In this document: piece by piece, positions 34,639 through 44,449 of the stretch
How the letters are laid out: every line of letters starts with the position of its first letter
Numbering within the stretch: the first letter of the stretch is position 1
Source: Mobilisporobacter senegalensis
GTDB taxonomy: Bacteria > Bacillota > Clostridia > Lachnospirales > Lachnospiraceae
NCBI RefSeq assembly: GCF_003752155.1
Contig: NZ_RJVG01000002.1
Span: 434,001 to 498,000, forward strand
Direction of reading: 5' to 3'
DNA: 64,000 bases
Notes under the pieces: generated by a model
What the model saw: the letters and a program-made list of their open reading frames with translations, nothing else
Database searches by the model: none
What the model was told of the DNA's origin: nothing
Translations under genes and position numbers: made by a program

Positions 34639-35076
34639 ATGTCGATGTTAGATGCACTTAATATAAGCGCGAGTGGAATGACTGCTCAAAGGCTTAGAAC
34701 AGATATAATTTCACAAAATATTGCAAATGTAAATACAACACGTGATGCAAATGGTAATCCATACAGACGTAAAACGGTAGTTATGGCAGAGAAAGATGTA
34801 ACGAGTTTTAGTAATGTACTTCGAATGGTTGCAGGTAATACCAGTAATGGTGTTAAAGTAACGAATATTGTAGAGGATACACAGACGGCAATGAGAGAAG
34901 TATACGATCCGTCTCATCCAGATGCCAATGAAGAAGGATATGTGTCATATCCTAATGTGAATACAGTTACAGAGATGACTAATTTAATAGATGCGAGCCG
35001 TTCTTACGAAGCAAATGTAACTGCTTTTAATGGAACCAAGAATATGATGCTGAAAGCTTTAGAAATAGGTAAATAA
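34639..35076 (+). CDS. flgC: Flagellar basal-body rod protein FlgC
   Basis: Rod subunit exported by the flagellar type III system. The 145 residues show ALNISASGMTAQRLRTDIIS and QNIANVNTT at the N-terminus and the C-terminal NTVTEMTNLIDASRSYEANV motif shared by axial proteins. GAGGAGGG precedes the ATG. It follows flgB by 34 bases. Confidence 0.97.
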   Translation: MSMLDALNISASGMTAQRLRTDIISQNIANVNTTRDANGNPYRRKTVVMAEKDVTSFSNVLRMVAGNTSNGVKVTNIVEDTQTAMREVYDPSHPDANEEGYVSYPNVNTVTEMTNLIDASRSYEANVTAFNGTKNMMLKALEIGK

Positions 35077-35122
35077 ATAGGGGTATTTATTTGAGTTAGA
35101 TTAATATATTAGGAGGCTAATA

Positions 35123-35434
35123 ATGAATATTACATCGATAGGGAGTTTAGAAAGTGTAAGCACATATAATAAGAATTATGCGAGTAAAGTATCAACCACT
35201 CGGAATGAATCTTTTGAAGCATTATTTGAATCTGCACTTTCAATGATTAATGATACCAATAGTTTAACCAATGCGGCAGAAGAGGAAGAAATGAAATATG
35301 CATTGGGGATATCCACTAATACACATGATCTTCAGATTGCACAAAGCAAAGCCAATACTTCTTTACAATACACAGTTGCTGTAAGAAATAAGGTGGTAGA
35401 AGCTTATAAAGAAATTATGAGTCTACAATTCTAA
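35123..35434 (+). CDS. fliE: Flagellar hook-basal body protein FliE
   Basis: Links the MS ring to the rod. The 103 residues have the FliE C-terminal half (DTNSLTNAAEEEE, then HDLQIAQSKANTSLQYTVAVRNKVVEAYKEIMSLQF), with FEALFESAL before it. AGGAGG precedes the ATG. Position between flgC and fliF is conserved. Confidence 0.96.
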   Translation: MNITSIGSLESVSTYNKNYASKVSTTRNESFEALFESALSMINDTNSLTNAAEEEEMKYALGISTNTHDLQIAQSKANTSLQYTVAVRNKVVEAYKEIMSLQF

Positions 35435-35502
35435 CACTAGTTAAAAATTGGAAAACACCTTTTTAATGAATCGTAGAATGATGTAACTGAAGGAGCAAAC
35501 AC

Positions 35503-37104
35503 ATGGTAGAAAAATTAAAGAAATTACCTGCGCAATTATTAGAATTTTGGAATAAATATACAAGTAAGCAAAAAACTATCATTATTAGTGTCATTGCAGT
35601 TGTTTTTTTCACCATAGTATTATTATCTTATTTTTTAACTCGTACTCAATATACGAAATTAGCAGCTTTTGATAAAACTGCAGAAGCTAGTGAAGTAGTA
35701 GATTTATTGGAAGCCGAGAATATCAAATACAAGTTATCCAGCGATGGATTAGTAGTATCTGTGGATGAAAAAGAAAAAACCAATGCCTTAATGATTTTGG
35801 GAAATAATGATATACCTTCGACTGGAATGACAGAAGAAGATGCGTTTAACAATAGTATCAGTACGACGAATGAAGAGCGTAAATTAAAAACGATGTACGT
35901 TTTACAAAATAGTCTTAGAAACGATGTCATTCGTTATGCTGGTGTAAAAGATGCAGTTGTTCGAATTGACGAACCAGTTCAGGATTATACCATATTATCT
36001 GAAGAAAAAGAATCATCCGTAAGCGTACTGCTTACGACTACAGATGATTTTCAAACATCATCCGTTGATGCAATTGCGAATCATGTAGCTAACTCAGTTG
36101 GTAATCAGACACTTGATCATATTCGCATATCTGATCAGAATGGAAATTTACTATTTGGAGGAAATAATGATTTATCAGCAGGTGGTAACATCAATTCTTC
36201 TTTCGAATATAAACAAAGATTAACTAATACAATCGTGAACAATGTATATTCCGTGTTAATTAAAATGGGATATGATGATGCAGAAATCGGAGCATCCAAT
36301 ATAGTATTTAATATGGACAAAGTAACTGATCTTTATACAGAATATACTCCGGCGGAAGGAGAAGATCAGGGTGTTTTAGATAATAGTTATACGTATGAAA
36401 GCAAAGGGACTTCAGCCAGTGGCGGAGTACCGGGTACAGATTCTAATGGAGACAGTACGACTTATAACATAGAAACCAACGGGTCAACTGACAGTAGTGT
36501 TGTTATAGAGAAAAACCAGTATAAACCAAATGAAAGAGTTACGAATACTGAAAAAGAGATTGGTGCAGTAAAACCAGACGAATCTTCTTTAGGTATTGTA
36601 TTAATTAATTATAAAGTAGTCAAAGAAGATGATTTGAAAAAGCAGGGGACATTAGATGGTATTACATTTGATGAATATATCCTGGAAAATGATGCAAGGA
36701 CTCAATTGGAAGTGACACAGGATGTATATGATACGGTAGCAAACACAACAGGAATCAGCGCAAATAAGATGACGATTACTGCGTGGGAACAACCAATTTT
36801 TCAAGCATCTGAAAAGACTTCTCCATCCTTATCAAATTATTTAATGATTATTCTGGCAGTGTTAATCGTTGCATTATTAATTTTTGTAGTGTTTAAAGGA
36901 ATGGCGCCAGTTGAAGTTACTGAACTTGAGCCAGAATTGTCAGTGGAACAACTGCTTGCAACTACAAAAGAGAATCTATCTCTTGAAGATATTGAATTTA
37001 GTGAAAAATCTGAGACTCGTAAGTTGATTGAGAAATTTGTGGATGAGAATCCGGAAGCAGTTGCTCAATTGCTTCGAAATTGGCTTAATGAGGACTGGGG
37101 GTAG
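35503..37104 (+). CDS. fliF: Flagellar MS-ring protein FliF
   Basis: Forms the MS ring in the membrane, the base of the motor. The 533 residues have two membrane helices (about 24-46 and 444-466) flanking the periplasmic-type ring-building domains, with an acidic Ser/Gly-rich insertion near 270-330. The C-terminal tail (SETRKLIEKFVDENPEAVAQLLRNWL) is the FliG-binding segment. GAAGGAG precedes the ATG. Confidence 0.97.
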   Translation: MVEKLKKLPAQLLEFWNKYTSKQKTIIISVIAVVFFTIVLLSYFLTRTQYTKLAAFDKTAEASEVVDLLEAENIKYKLSSDGLVVSVDEKEKTNALMILGNNDIPSTGMTEEDAFNNSISTTNEERKLKTMYVLQNSLRNDVIRYAGVKDAVVRIDEPVQDYTILSEEKESSVSVLLTTTDDFQTSSVDAIANHVANSVGNQTLDHIRISDQNGNLLFGGNNDLSAGGNINSSFEYKQRLTNTIVNNVYSVLIKMGYDDAEIGASNIVFNMDKVTDLYTEYTPAEGEDQGVLDNSYTYESKGTSASGGVPGTDSNGDSTTYNIETNGSTDSSVVIEKNQYKPNERVTNTEKEIGAVKPDESSLGIVLINYKVVKEDDLKKQGTLDGITFDEYILENDARTQLEVTQDVYDTVANTTGISANKMTITAWEQPIFQASEKTSPSLSNYLMIILAVLIVALLIFVVFKGMAPVEVTELEPELSVEQLLATTKENLSLEDIEFSEKSETRKLIEKFVDENPEAVAQLLRNWLNEDWG

Positions 37105-37110
37105 AATAAT

Positions 37111-38121
37111 ATGGCGAAGAATACAGAAATATCGGGAGTTCAAAAAGCCGCGATTTTGTTAATTGCACTTGGACCAGAGAAATCTGCCAGTATTTTTAAA
37201 CATTTAAAAGAAGAAGAAATCGAAACTCTGACTTTAGAGATTGCAAATACAAGAAGTATTTCACCAAATACGAAAGAATCTATCATGGATGAATTCTATG
37301 AGATCTGCTTAGCGCAACAATATATTGCAGAAGGTGGTATTGGCTATGCGAAAGAACTTCTTGAAAAAGCATTAGGAGCAGAAAAAGCAAGAGATGTTAT
37401 TGGTAAACTTACAGCATCATTACAGGTCAGACCTTTCGAATTTGTCAGGAAAACAGATGCAAGTCAGTTGCTAAACTTTATTCAGGATGAACATCCTCAG
37501 ACAATTGCTCTTATCCTTTCCTATTTATCTTCTGCCCAGGCATCCCAGATTGTTTCATCTCTTGCCCCTGATAAGCAGGCAGATGTTGCAAAACGTATCG
37601 CACAGATGGACAGGACTTCTCCAGATGTAATCAAGGAAGTGGAAAAGGTATTAGAAAGAAAACTATCTTCTTTGGTAAACCAGGATTACACAATTGTAGG
37701 TGGTGTAGATTCTATTGTAGAAATCTTAAATACTGTGGATAGAGGAACTGAAAAACATATTATGGAAACTCTTGAAATTGAAGAGCCAGAACTTGCAGAT
37801 GAAATCAGAAGAAAGATGTTTGTATTCGAAGATATCTTATCGCTTGATGATAAATCTATTCAAAGAGTTCTTAGAGAAGTTGATAATAACGAGCTTGCTG
37901 TTGCACTTAAAGGTTCTAATGAAGAAGTTCAAAATGTTATCTTTAATAACTTGTCACAACGTCTGTCAACTATGATCCGGGAAGATATGGAATATATGGG
38001 TCCTGTTCGTATGAAGGATGTTGAAGAAGCACAGCAGAAAATTGTTAATATCATTCGAAAACTAGAAGATTCTTCAGAGATTATTATTTCCAGAGGTGGA
38101 GGTGACGAGATTGTTGTCTAA
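37111..38121 (+). CDS. fliG: Flagellar motor switch protein FliG
   Basis: Switch protein that contacts FliF, FliM and the stator. The 336 residues show the N-terminal FliF-binding domain (GVQKAAILLIALGPEKSASIFKHL), the EHPQ motif in the middle domain (about 128-131) and the C-terminal torque helix region MFVFEDILSLDDKSIQRVLREVD with its charged residues. It starts six bases after fliF, and its end overlaps fliH. Confidence 0.98.
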   Translation: MAKNTEISGVQKAAILLIALGPEKSASIFKHLKEEEIETLTLEIANTRSISPNTKESIMDEFYEICLAQQYIAEGGIGYAKELLEKALGAEKARDVIGKLTASLQVRPFEFVRKTDASQLLNFIQDEHPQTIALILSYLSSAQASQIVSSLAPDKQADVAKRIAQMDRTSPDVIKEVEKVLERKLSSLVNQDYTIVGGVDSIVEILNTVDRGTEKHIMETLEIEEPELADEIRRKMFVFEDILSLDDKSIQRVLREVDNNELAVALKGSNEEVQNVIFNNLSQRLSTMIREDMEYMGPVRMKDVEEAQQKIVNIIRKLEDSSEIIISRGGGDEIVV

Positions 38122-38896
38122 TCTTATTAAATCCAACTATATTTATTTCAGTGGTACTGAAAAACGAGTGATAGATTCGAACAATCGTGAAGATATATAT
38201 AAGTTTAATCCGGTCACAAATGTAGATGTTGAATCTGGTGATGAAGAAGCAAAAACATTTGTGGAAGGGATTAACGCAAAGAATGTGGAGATAACCCCAG
38301 AAATCAATACAGATGAAATGGTGGATGAGATTCTGGCAAATGCAAATGAAAAAGCGGAGCAAATCATTAATGATGGGATTAGCAAAGCGAATCTTGAAAA
38401 AGAAAAAATATTTGAAGATGCCAGAAATGAAGGGTACTCTATTGGCAAAAAAGAGGGTCAGGATGAAATCGCCAGGCTAAAAACAGAACTGGAAGAAAAG
38501 GTTGTTTCTCTTGAAAAGGATTATAACGAAAAAATAAAAGAGGTTGAACCGGCCTTCGTGAAATTAATGATTGATTATCTTTACAAATTAACTGGAGTTA
38601 TGGCTGAAGATCATAAAGAAATAATTCACTATCTCATACACCAGGCAATTACAGGTACAGAAAATAGTAAGAATTACACAATTAAAGTATCAAAAGATGA
38701 TTATCCGGTAGTGGAATCTAAGAGAGAAGAAATTACGAATATTTTGAAAAACGATGCCCAGCTTGAAATTATTGAAGACAACAGTTTAAGTAGTAACGAA
38801 TGTTTCATTGAAACAGATAATCGTATGATTGATTGTAGCCTAAATATTAAATTAGAGAATCTTATTACAGATTTAAAGATTCTTGCACGTATTTAG
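38114..38896 (+). CDS. fliH: Flagellar assembly protein FliH
   Basis: Peripheral-stalk regulator of the export ATPase FliI. The 260 residues (from TTG 38114: MSNLIKSNYIYFSG) show an acidic N-terminal part, a long helix with an alternating K/E pattern (about 75-150) and the C-terminal FliH/V-ATPase E-like domain (LMIDYLYKLTGVMAEDHKEIIHYLI). GGAGGTGA at 38098-38105 favours TTG 38114 or 38111 over the earlier in-frame GTGs at 38096 and 38102. It overlaps fliG by 8 bases. Confidence 0.9.
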   Translation: MSNLIKSNYIYFSGTEKRVIDSNNREDIYKFNPVTNVDVESGDEEAKTFVEGINAKNVEITPEINTDEMVDEILANANEKAEQIINDGISKANLEKEKIFEDARNEGYSIGKKEGQDEIARLKTELEEKVVSLEKDYNEKIKEVEPAFVKLMIDYLYKLTGVMAEDHKEIIHYLIHQAITGTENSKNYTIKVSKDDYPVVESKREEITNILKNDAQLEIIEDNSLSSNECFIETDNRMIDCSLNIKLENLITDLKILARI

Positions 38897-38925
38897 CAGA
38901 TTTTGAGGGGAAAGCAGGTAATCAT

Positions 38926-40236
38926 TTGATATCCATAGACTTTAGCAAATATAGAGAATTACTTGATAAGTCATATGAAAAAAAACTTGGTAAAGTAGTT
39001 AAAGTTGTTGGTTTAACAATAGAATCTATAGGACCAGACGCAAGATTAAATGACTTATGTATTATAGTTTCCAAAGATAAAACCCAGACAATTATGGCAG
39101 AAGTAGTTGGATTTAAGGATGATAGAATTTTATTAATGCCTTACGACAATGTAGAGGGTGTAGGTATAGGAAGTACAGTTGAATGTACCAATGCACCATT
39201 AATGATTCCTGTTGGAGAGGATTTATTAGGGAAAACCCTGGATGGATTAGGAAATCCAATTGATGGAACCGATTTTAATTGCTATGACAGATATTCTGTA
39301 GAAGCAATGCCTCCAGATCCTTTAAAAAGGGAACTCATTGATGAAGTACTGCCATTAGGTGTTAAGGCAGTTGATGGAACCATCACAGTAGGTAAGGGTC
39401 AAAGAATTGGTATTTTTGCAGGAAGTGGTGTTGGTAAAAGTACGCTGCTAGGTATGTTTGCAAGAAATACAAAAGCAGATATCAATGTAATTGCGCTCAT
39501 TGGAGAGCGTGGCAGGGAGGTTCGTGAATTTATTGAACGAGATCTGGGAGAAGAAGGAATGAAACGTTCCGTTGTTGTAGTAGCAACTTCTGATAAACCT
39601 GCTCTTATTCGTAACAAAGCAGCAAAAACAGCAACAGCAATCGCTGAATTTTTTAGGGATCAGGGGAAAGATGTTTTACTCATGATGGATTCCTTAACAA
39701 GATTTTCAATGGCTCAAAGGGAGATTGGTCTGGCATCAGGAGAACCACCGGTATCAAGAGGTTATCCGCCAAGTGTTTATGCACAAATGCCAAAACTTCT
39801 TGAGAGAGCAGGGAAGTCAGATATTGGCTCTATTACTGGTCTCTACACTGTTTTAGTTGATGGTGATGATTTTAATGAACCAATTACAGATACAGCGAGA
39901 AGTATATTAGATGGGCATGTTATGCTGTCAAGAAAGCTGGTTCACAAGAATCACTACCCAGCGATAGATGTTTTACAAAGTATTTCCCGTGTCATGAGTG
40001 CAATTGCAACAAGTGAACATAAACAAACTGCAAATAAATTAAAAGCAGTATTAGCAACTTATAATGAGGCAGAAGATTTGATTAATATTGGTGCTTATAA
40101 AGCAGGTTCTAATAAGAATATCGATTATGCGATCGCTAATATTGAAGCTGTAAATCAGTTTTTGACTCAGAATGTAAATGATAAATATGAATTTCCTGAG
40201 ATAATAACTATGATGAGTGAATTGTTTGAAGAATAG
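38926..40236 (+). CDS. fliI: Flagellar export ATPase FliI
   Basis: Hexameric F1-like ATPase of flagellar protein export. The 436 residues contain the P-loop GSGVGKST (166-173), the Walker B-type segment DVLLMMDSLTRFSMAQREI, and the SRGYPPSVYAQMPKLLERAG motif typical of T3SS ATPases. TTG start with AGGT about six bases upstream. It lies between fliH and fliJ, its partners. Confidence 0.97.
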   Translation: MISIDFSKYRELLDKSYEKKLGKVVKVVGLTIESIGPDARLNDLCIIVSKDKTQTIMAEVVGFKDDRILLMPYDNVEGVGIGSTVECTNAPLMIPVGEDLLGKTLDGLGNPIDGTDFNCYDRYSVEAMPPDPLKRELIDEVLPLGVKAVDGTITVGKGQRIGIFAGSGVGKSTLLGMFARNTKADINVIALIGERGREVREFIERDLGEEGMKRSVVVVATSDKPALIRNKAAKTATAIAEFFRDQGKDVLLMMDSLTRFSMAQREIGLASGEPPVSRGYPPSVYAQMPKLLERAGKSDIGSITGLYTVLVDGDDFNEPITDTARSILDGHVMLSRKLVHKNHYPAIDVLQSISRVMSAIATSEHKQTANKLKAVLATYNEAEDLINIGAYKAGSNKNIDYAIANIEAVNQFLTQNVNDKYEFPEIITMMSELFEE

Positions 40237-40244
40237 GATAAGAT

Positions 40245-40781
40245 ATGGCAAAATTTATCTTTAAAATGCAAAATATTCTTGATATTAAATTTCGACTGGA
40301 AGATCAGGCGAAAACCGCCTATGGAGAAGCAAGAGCTAAACTAAATCAAGAAGAAAAGGTATTACAGGAATTTGAGGATAAAAAGGTATTTTATGAACAA
40401 TTAACCAGATCTTTAATTCATCAGGAGCCAGAGGGAATGAATAATAACCTGTTTATAGCTAATGAAAAGGAATCAGAGAATAAGGTAACTACATCCAGGA
40501 GGTTAAATCTATTAGAGATTAAAACCCATGAGAATGCAATAGAAACCACAAAATATCATATAAAAGTACAAAAGATAAAAGTAAAGCAAGCAGAACATGA
40601 GTTAGAAATTGCGAGAGATAAGCTAAATAAAGCAATGATAGAAAGGAAAACTTATGAAAAGCTGAAGGAAAATGCTTTTGAAGAATTCAAGAAAGAAATT
40701 GATGCGGAAGAACGTAAGGAAATTGATGAATTAGTCAGTTTTAAGTTTAACAATACTACAAGTAGTGAGGAAGATAAATAA
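40245..40781 (+). CDS. fliJ: Flagellar export protein FliJ
   Basis: Coiled-coil stalk protein of the export ATPase complex and chaperone escort. The 178 residues begin MAKFIFKMQNILDIKFRLEDQAK, typical of FliJ, and are almost entirely predicted coiled coil. Slightly longer than the common 145-150 residues. Its last base is the first base of the next gene's ATG. Confidence 0.9.
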   Translation: MAKFIFKMQNILDIKFRLEDQAKTAYGEARAKLNQEEKVLQEFEDKKVFYEQLTRSLIHQEPEGMNNNLFIANEKESENKVTTSRRLNLLEIKTHENAIETTKYHIKVQKIKVKQAEHELEIARDKLNKAMIERKTYEKLKENAFEEFKKEIDAEERKEIDELVSFKFNNTTSSEEDK

Positions 40782-41548
40782 TGGCAAAGAAGAATAAGAG
40801 GGATCAGCAATTCGACGGACTTGACCGGGAGAAGGAAAGTTTTGGTAGTAAGATTATAACTTCATTAATCATTCTTGCAATTGTTTTAATATGGCTTGGA
40901 GTTTTTGCACTATTAATAAAGTTTGATGTGGGAGGCTTTGGCAGCACGGTTTTAAGGCCGGTTTTAAAGGATATTCCTGTAATCAACCGAGTATTGCCGT
41001 CCGTTCCGGATGAACAGTTAGCAGAAGAGAATGATTATCCTTATAAGAACTACAGTGAAGCTGTACAAGTTATTAAAAAACTTGAGAAAGAACTGGACAG
41101 CATGAAACAATCAGAATCTGAAGAAGGTTCTAGTGTAGCCCAGTTACAAGCTGAAATCGATCGACTTAAAGTTTTTGAAGAGAATCAATTAGAATATGAG
41201 AAGAAATTAAAAGAATTTGAAACAGAAGTTGTGTTTAATGAAAAAGCTCCGGAAATTACTGAATATCAGAAATATTATGAAAGTATAGATCCTACACATG
41301 CGGAAGAATTATATAAACAAGTGATTCAGCAAATGCAGGTGGATGAAGAAATTAAAAATCAAGCCAAACAATATTCTACAATGAAGCCGGAAGAGGCAGC
41401 TCCAATTCTTGAAGTAATGACAGGAGATTTAGATTTAGTATGCAAAATACTAAGGAGTATGAAACCAAAAGAAAGTGGAGCAATTTTAGCAAAAATGGAT
41501 AGTGCTATTGCTGCCAGAATCACAAAGAAAATGTCTTTAATGGAATAA
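40781..41548 (+). CDS. MotE/YlxF-like flagellar operon protein
   Basis: The 255 residues have a basic N-terminus, one membrane helix (about 27-48), a coiled coil (about 92-150) and a C-terminal MgtE-N-like helical domain (YSTMKPEEAAPILEVMTGDLDLVCKILRSMKPKESGAILAKMD). This is the layout of MotE/YlxF proteins found between fliJ and fliK in Firmicutes. MotE family members have been linked to stator or export function. Its role here is inferred from domain order and position. Confidence 0.85.
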   Translation: MAKKNKRDQQFDGLDREKESFGSKIITSLIILAIVLIWLGVFALLIKFDVGGFGSTVLRPVLKDIPVINRVLPSVPDEQLAEENDYPYKNYSEAVQVIKKLEKELDSMKQSESEEGSSVAQLQAEIDRLKVFEENQLEYEKKLKEFETEVVFNEKAPEITEYQKYYESIDPTHAEELYKQVIQQMQVDEEIKNQAKQYSTMKPEEAAPILEVMTGDLDLVCKILRSMKPKESGAILAKMDSAIAARITKKMSLME

Positions 41549-41560
41549 AGCATCAAAATT

Positions 41561-41671
41561 ATGAATGAGATACTAAGATTGATTATTAAATATAGTCAAC
41601 TTAGCATAGAGCAGAGAATGGTTCATGAAACATTCAAAGCACAAATATTAAGGAAAGGAGGAGCCGTATGA
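41561..41671 (+). CDS. Possible 36-residue protein coupled to fliK
   Basis: An ATG at 41561 opens a 36-codon frame (MNEILRLIIKYSQLSIEQ...) whose TGA overlaps the fliK ATG by four bases (ATGA), a classic coupling arrangement. It fills the otherwise unexplained 119-base gap after the MotE-like gene. Against it: no clear ribosome-binding site is seen and no family is recognised. It might be a small protein or a leader peptide. Confidence 0.35.
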   Translation: MNEILRLIIKYSQLSIEQRMVHETFKAQILRKGGAV

Positions 41672-43119
41672 CAGCACAGACAATTACTTCGGGAGGAGTG
41701 AACATCCTTAGTTCAACCAATTCCGGTAATACATTAAATTCAAAAAATACGCCTGTTGATAGTGATTTTAGCAAGTATTTAAATGGCAATTTAAATTCTG
41801 ACTATCAAAATGTATCTACCAGGGCTGACCAAAAAGCAAATAGTAAAAAAACAGTTGATGTAAATGCTTCACAGACAGGGAAAAAAAATCAAGTGGCAGA
41901 TAGCGCAATAAGTCCTAAAGATACAAAAAAAGTATCCGATGCCAATGAAGAAAAAGACATAAAATCCACGATAATTGATGAAAGTAGTAAAGAAATTTCA
42001 GCTTTATCAGAGAAGATTGAATCTATAGTGAAAGAATCTTTAAATATCAGTGAAGAAGAATTAAATCAGATCATGAGTACATTAGGTTTGACAATGATAG
42101 ATTTATTAAATGCTGATAATTTAAAGAATCTGGTATTAACAGCATCTGGTGAAACTGATATTACTGCAGTGCTTACTAATGAGAATTTATTGAATCAATT
42201 AATGAATCTGTCTGGGGAGATGAATCAGTTAAATATTCAAGACTTTGGAATTACAGAAGAAGAACTTCAATATCTTCTTGGTAAAAACTCTGATAAATCA
42301 ACATTAGAATACAGTACGAGCGAAACAGAGATTTCAAAGGATAATAATATAGCTGATCAGGTCACAAAGGATATGCCTGTCGATGGAACGGAACCAGAGT
42401 CTCTTGAGCAGGAGATAAAGTTTACTGTTCACAAAGAAGTAAATGGCAATGATGCAAAAGAGAATCAGAAGGTTTACCAGTCACAGGAACAGAATCCGGA
42501 TATGGAAAATGTGAAAGTTAGTGATGATGATAACAGGAATTCAGGCAATGAAACAATGAATGGAAATGGGCAGGAAAAGAATAAGGATACCTCTGTGGCC
42601 TCTAAGACTGATCAATTCATTAATAATCTTACCTTTACTACCATTCGAAATGATGGAGTAAATCAGGAAATTGTAGAAGTGACTCAGATGAGAGATATTG
42701 TGAATCAGATTGTCAGAGAAATCAGAATTAATATTAAACCTGATGCAACAGGCATGGAGCTTCATTTGAATCCGGAGAACCTTGGAAAAGTCAATTTATC
42801 AGTAACCACAAAAGAAGGTGTATTGACTGCACAATTTACAGTCCAAAATGCAGTGGCAAAAGAAGCAATAGAAAGTCAAATACAGATTTTGAAAGAGAAT
42901 TTGAACAACCAGGGTGTTAAGGTAGAATCAATTGATGTCACAGTTTCAAATTTTACATTTTCAGAAAGTAATGAAACATTTAAAGAAGGCCAGGAACAAA
43001 AACAATCAAAAAGGCCTCTGAAATTAGATGGTTTTGATGAAAGTAATGACTTATCCATTGATGACAGTATTACGACTGAGATGTTAATGAATGGCAGTAC
43101 AGTAAGCTACACCGCATAA
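41668..43119 (+). CDS. fliK: Flagellar hook-length control protein FliK
   Basis: Exported ruler that sets hook length and switches FlhB specificity. The 483 residues are low-complexity and Asn/Ser/Lys-rich up to about 330, then have the conserved Flg_hook domain (IRINIKPDATGMELHLNPENLGKVNLSV, then ALESQIQ-like helices and LNNQGVKVESIDV). AAGGAGGAG precedes the ATG. flgD follows after 20 bases. Confidence 0.95.
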   Translation: MTAQTITSGGVNILSSTNSGNTLNSKNTPVDSDFSKYLNGNLNSDYQNVSTRADQKANSKKTVDVNASQTGKKNQVADSAISPKDTKKVSDANEEKDIKSTIIDESSKEISALSEKIESIVKESLNISEEELNQIMSTLGLTMIDLLNADNLKNLVLTASGETDITAVLTNENLLNQLMNLSGEMNQLNIQDFGITEEELQYLLGKNSDKSTLEYSTSETEISKDNNIADQVTKDMPVDGTEPESLEQEIKFTVHKEVNGNDAKENQKVYQSQEQNPDMENVKVSDDDNRNSGNETMNGNGQEKNKDTSVASKTDQFINNLTFTTIRNDGVNQEIVEVTQMRDIVNQIVREIRINIKPDATGMELHLNPENLGKVNLSVTTKEGVLTAQFTVQNAVAKEAIESQIQILKENLNNQGVKVESIDVTVSNFTFSESNETFKEGQEQKQSKRPLKLDGFDESNDLSIDDSITTEMLMNGSTVSYTA

Positions 43120-43139
43120 AAAAGAAAGGAGGAAACAAA

Positions 43140-43889
43140 ATGGCAGATTTAGTGAATGGTGTTGAAAATGGAGTATTAAAAGATATGAACACTACTTCAA
43201 AAACTAGTAATTATGGCAACAATACCCTTGGCAAAGATGCATTTCTAAAATTGCTGGCAGCACAGATGAAATATCAAGATCCACTTAATCCTAGTACAGA
43301 TACGGAATATGTGGCACAGCTGGCTACCTTTTCACAGTTAGAGCAGATGCAGAATCTAAATACCACAAGTACGAATACCCAGGCATTTGGTTTGGTTGGT
43401 AAGAATGTTATTATGAAGACTGTTGATACAGGTGGAAATACAAGTTATGTAAGTGGCAGGGTTGATTTTGCTACAATGACCAATGGAGCTGCCTATCTCT
43501 CTATTAACGGAAGCCTATATCCGGCAAGTAATCTGGATACTGTAATTGATGAGGCATTCTTAGATTCCCTTGGTTTACCTTATGTAACTAAGACAGATTT
43601 AAGCTTTGATAAGGCAACACCAATTGACCAAAGTTTTCAAGTAAGTCTTGGAAGCAGTAAAAATGCTGCAACAAAAGCTACAATTAAGATTGGCGAAGTC
43701 ACGATTGAAGATAAATATGTATCCATTAGTGAAAGTGGTTTATTAACAATCGATAAAGAGGCGTTAAAGGACTTTGAGGTTGGTGCTTATAAAGTTCAAA
43801 TAGTATTTGATGATGTTAGTAAAACTACTGTGAAGGACACAGTTACCCTTACTGTTACAGATTCTACGAAGACACCAAGCGAATCTTAA
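43140..43889 (+). CDS. flgD: Hook cap / scaffold protein FlgD
   Basis: Needed for hook assembly. The 249 residues contain the FlgD N-terminal motif LGKDAFLKLLAAQMKYQDPLNP, then EYVAQLATFSQLEQMQNL, followed by a beta-rich domain ending in VQIVFDDVSKTTVKDTVTLTV. AAAGGAGG precedes the ATG. Confidence 0.96.
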   Translation: MADLVNGVENGVLKDMNTTSKTSNYGNNTLGKDAFLKLLAAQMKYQDPLNPSTDTEYVAQLATFSQLEQMQNLNTTSTNTQAFGLVGKNVIMKTVDTGGNTSYVSGRVDFATMTNGAAYLSINGSLYPASNLDTVIDEAFLDSLGLPYVTKTDLSFDKATPIDQSFQVSLGSSKNAATKATIKIGEVTIEDKYVSISESGLLTIDKEALKDFEVGAYKVQIVFDDVSKTTVKDTVTLTVTDSTKTPSES

Positions 43890-43932
43890 TATTCTGTATT
43901 ATTAAGAATAGGATAGAAATGGGGAAGATGAT

Positions 43933-44334
43933 ATGAATATTTCTAAAAACAATTTTCCTTCCATTGAGCAGATGACAGGGCAGCTCGTCACCAATCCAAA
44001 AAACAAGTATGTGGACAAGCCTTTAAAGGCTGACTCCCAATCATTTCAATCTATATTAGAGAAGAAACAAGAGATAATTGATGGTGGTGAGTTAAAATTC
44101 TCAAAACATGCCAATGATAGATTAGCAGAGAGGAACATTGATCTGTCAGATTCACAACTGGAAAGACTTGAATTAGGAGCAAGAAAAGCTTCTGAAAAAG
44201 GAATTAATGAGTCTTTGGTGATGATTGACGATCTTGCGTTTATTGTAAATGTTAAGAATAATACGGTTGTCACTGCAGTAAATGATAGTGAGAATAAAAT
44301 TTTTACCAATATTGATGGTGCTGTAATTATTTAA
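43933..44334 (+). CDS. Small flagellar operon protein (TIGR02530 type)
   Basis: The 133 residues match the family of short proteins found between flgD and flgE in Firmicutes. Family features are the segment LKFSKHANDRLAERNIDLSDSQL, MIDDLAFIVNVKNNTVVTAV and a terminal DGAVII. Function is unknown; conserved placement suggests hook assembly. GGGGAAGATG lies upstream of the ATG. Confidence 0.88.
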   Translation: MNISKNNFPSIEQMTGQLVTNPKNKYVDKPLKADSQSFQSILEKKQEIIDGGELKFSKHANDRLAERNIDLSDSQLERLELGARKASEKGINESLVMIDDLAFIVNVKNNTVVTAVNDSENKIFTNIDGAVII

Positions 44335-44449
44335 GTAGCTGGACCTTTTAGGAAGCGAATCATCTTTGAATGACAGAGAAGATGAAGAATATTATAGCAA
44401 ATTATTAAAAAATGTGTATGAACATTTTTGATTTAGGAGGTCAAATATT

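Noticed and set aside
44366-44431. 21-codon TTG frame (LNDREDEEYYSKLLKN...) before flgE
   Set aside because: It has no ribosome-binding site, is very short and is not coupled to flgE. Probably chance or a remnant.
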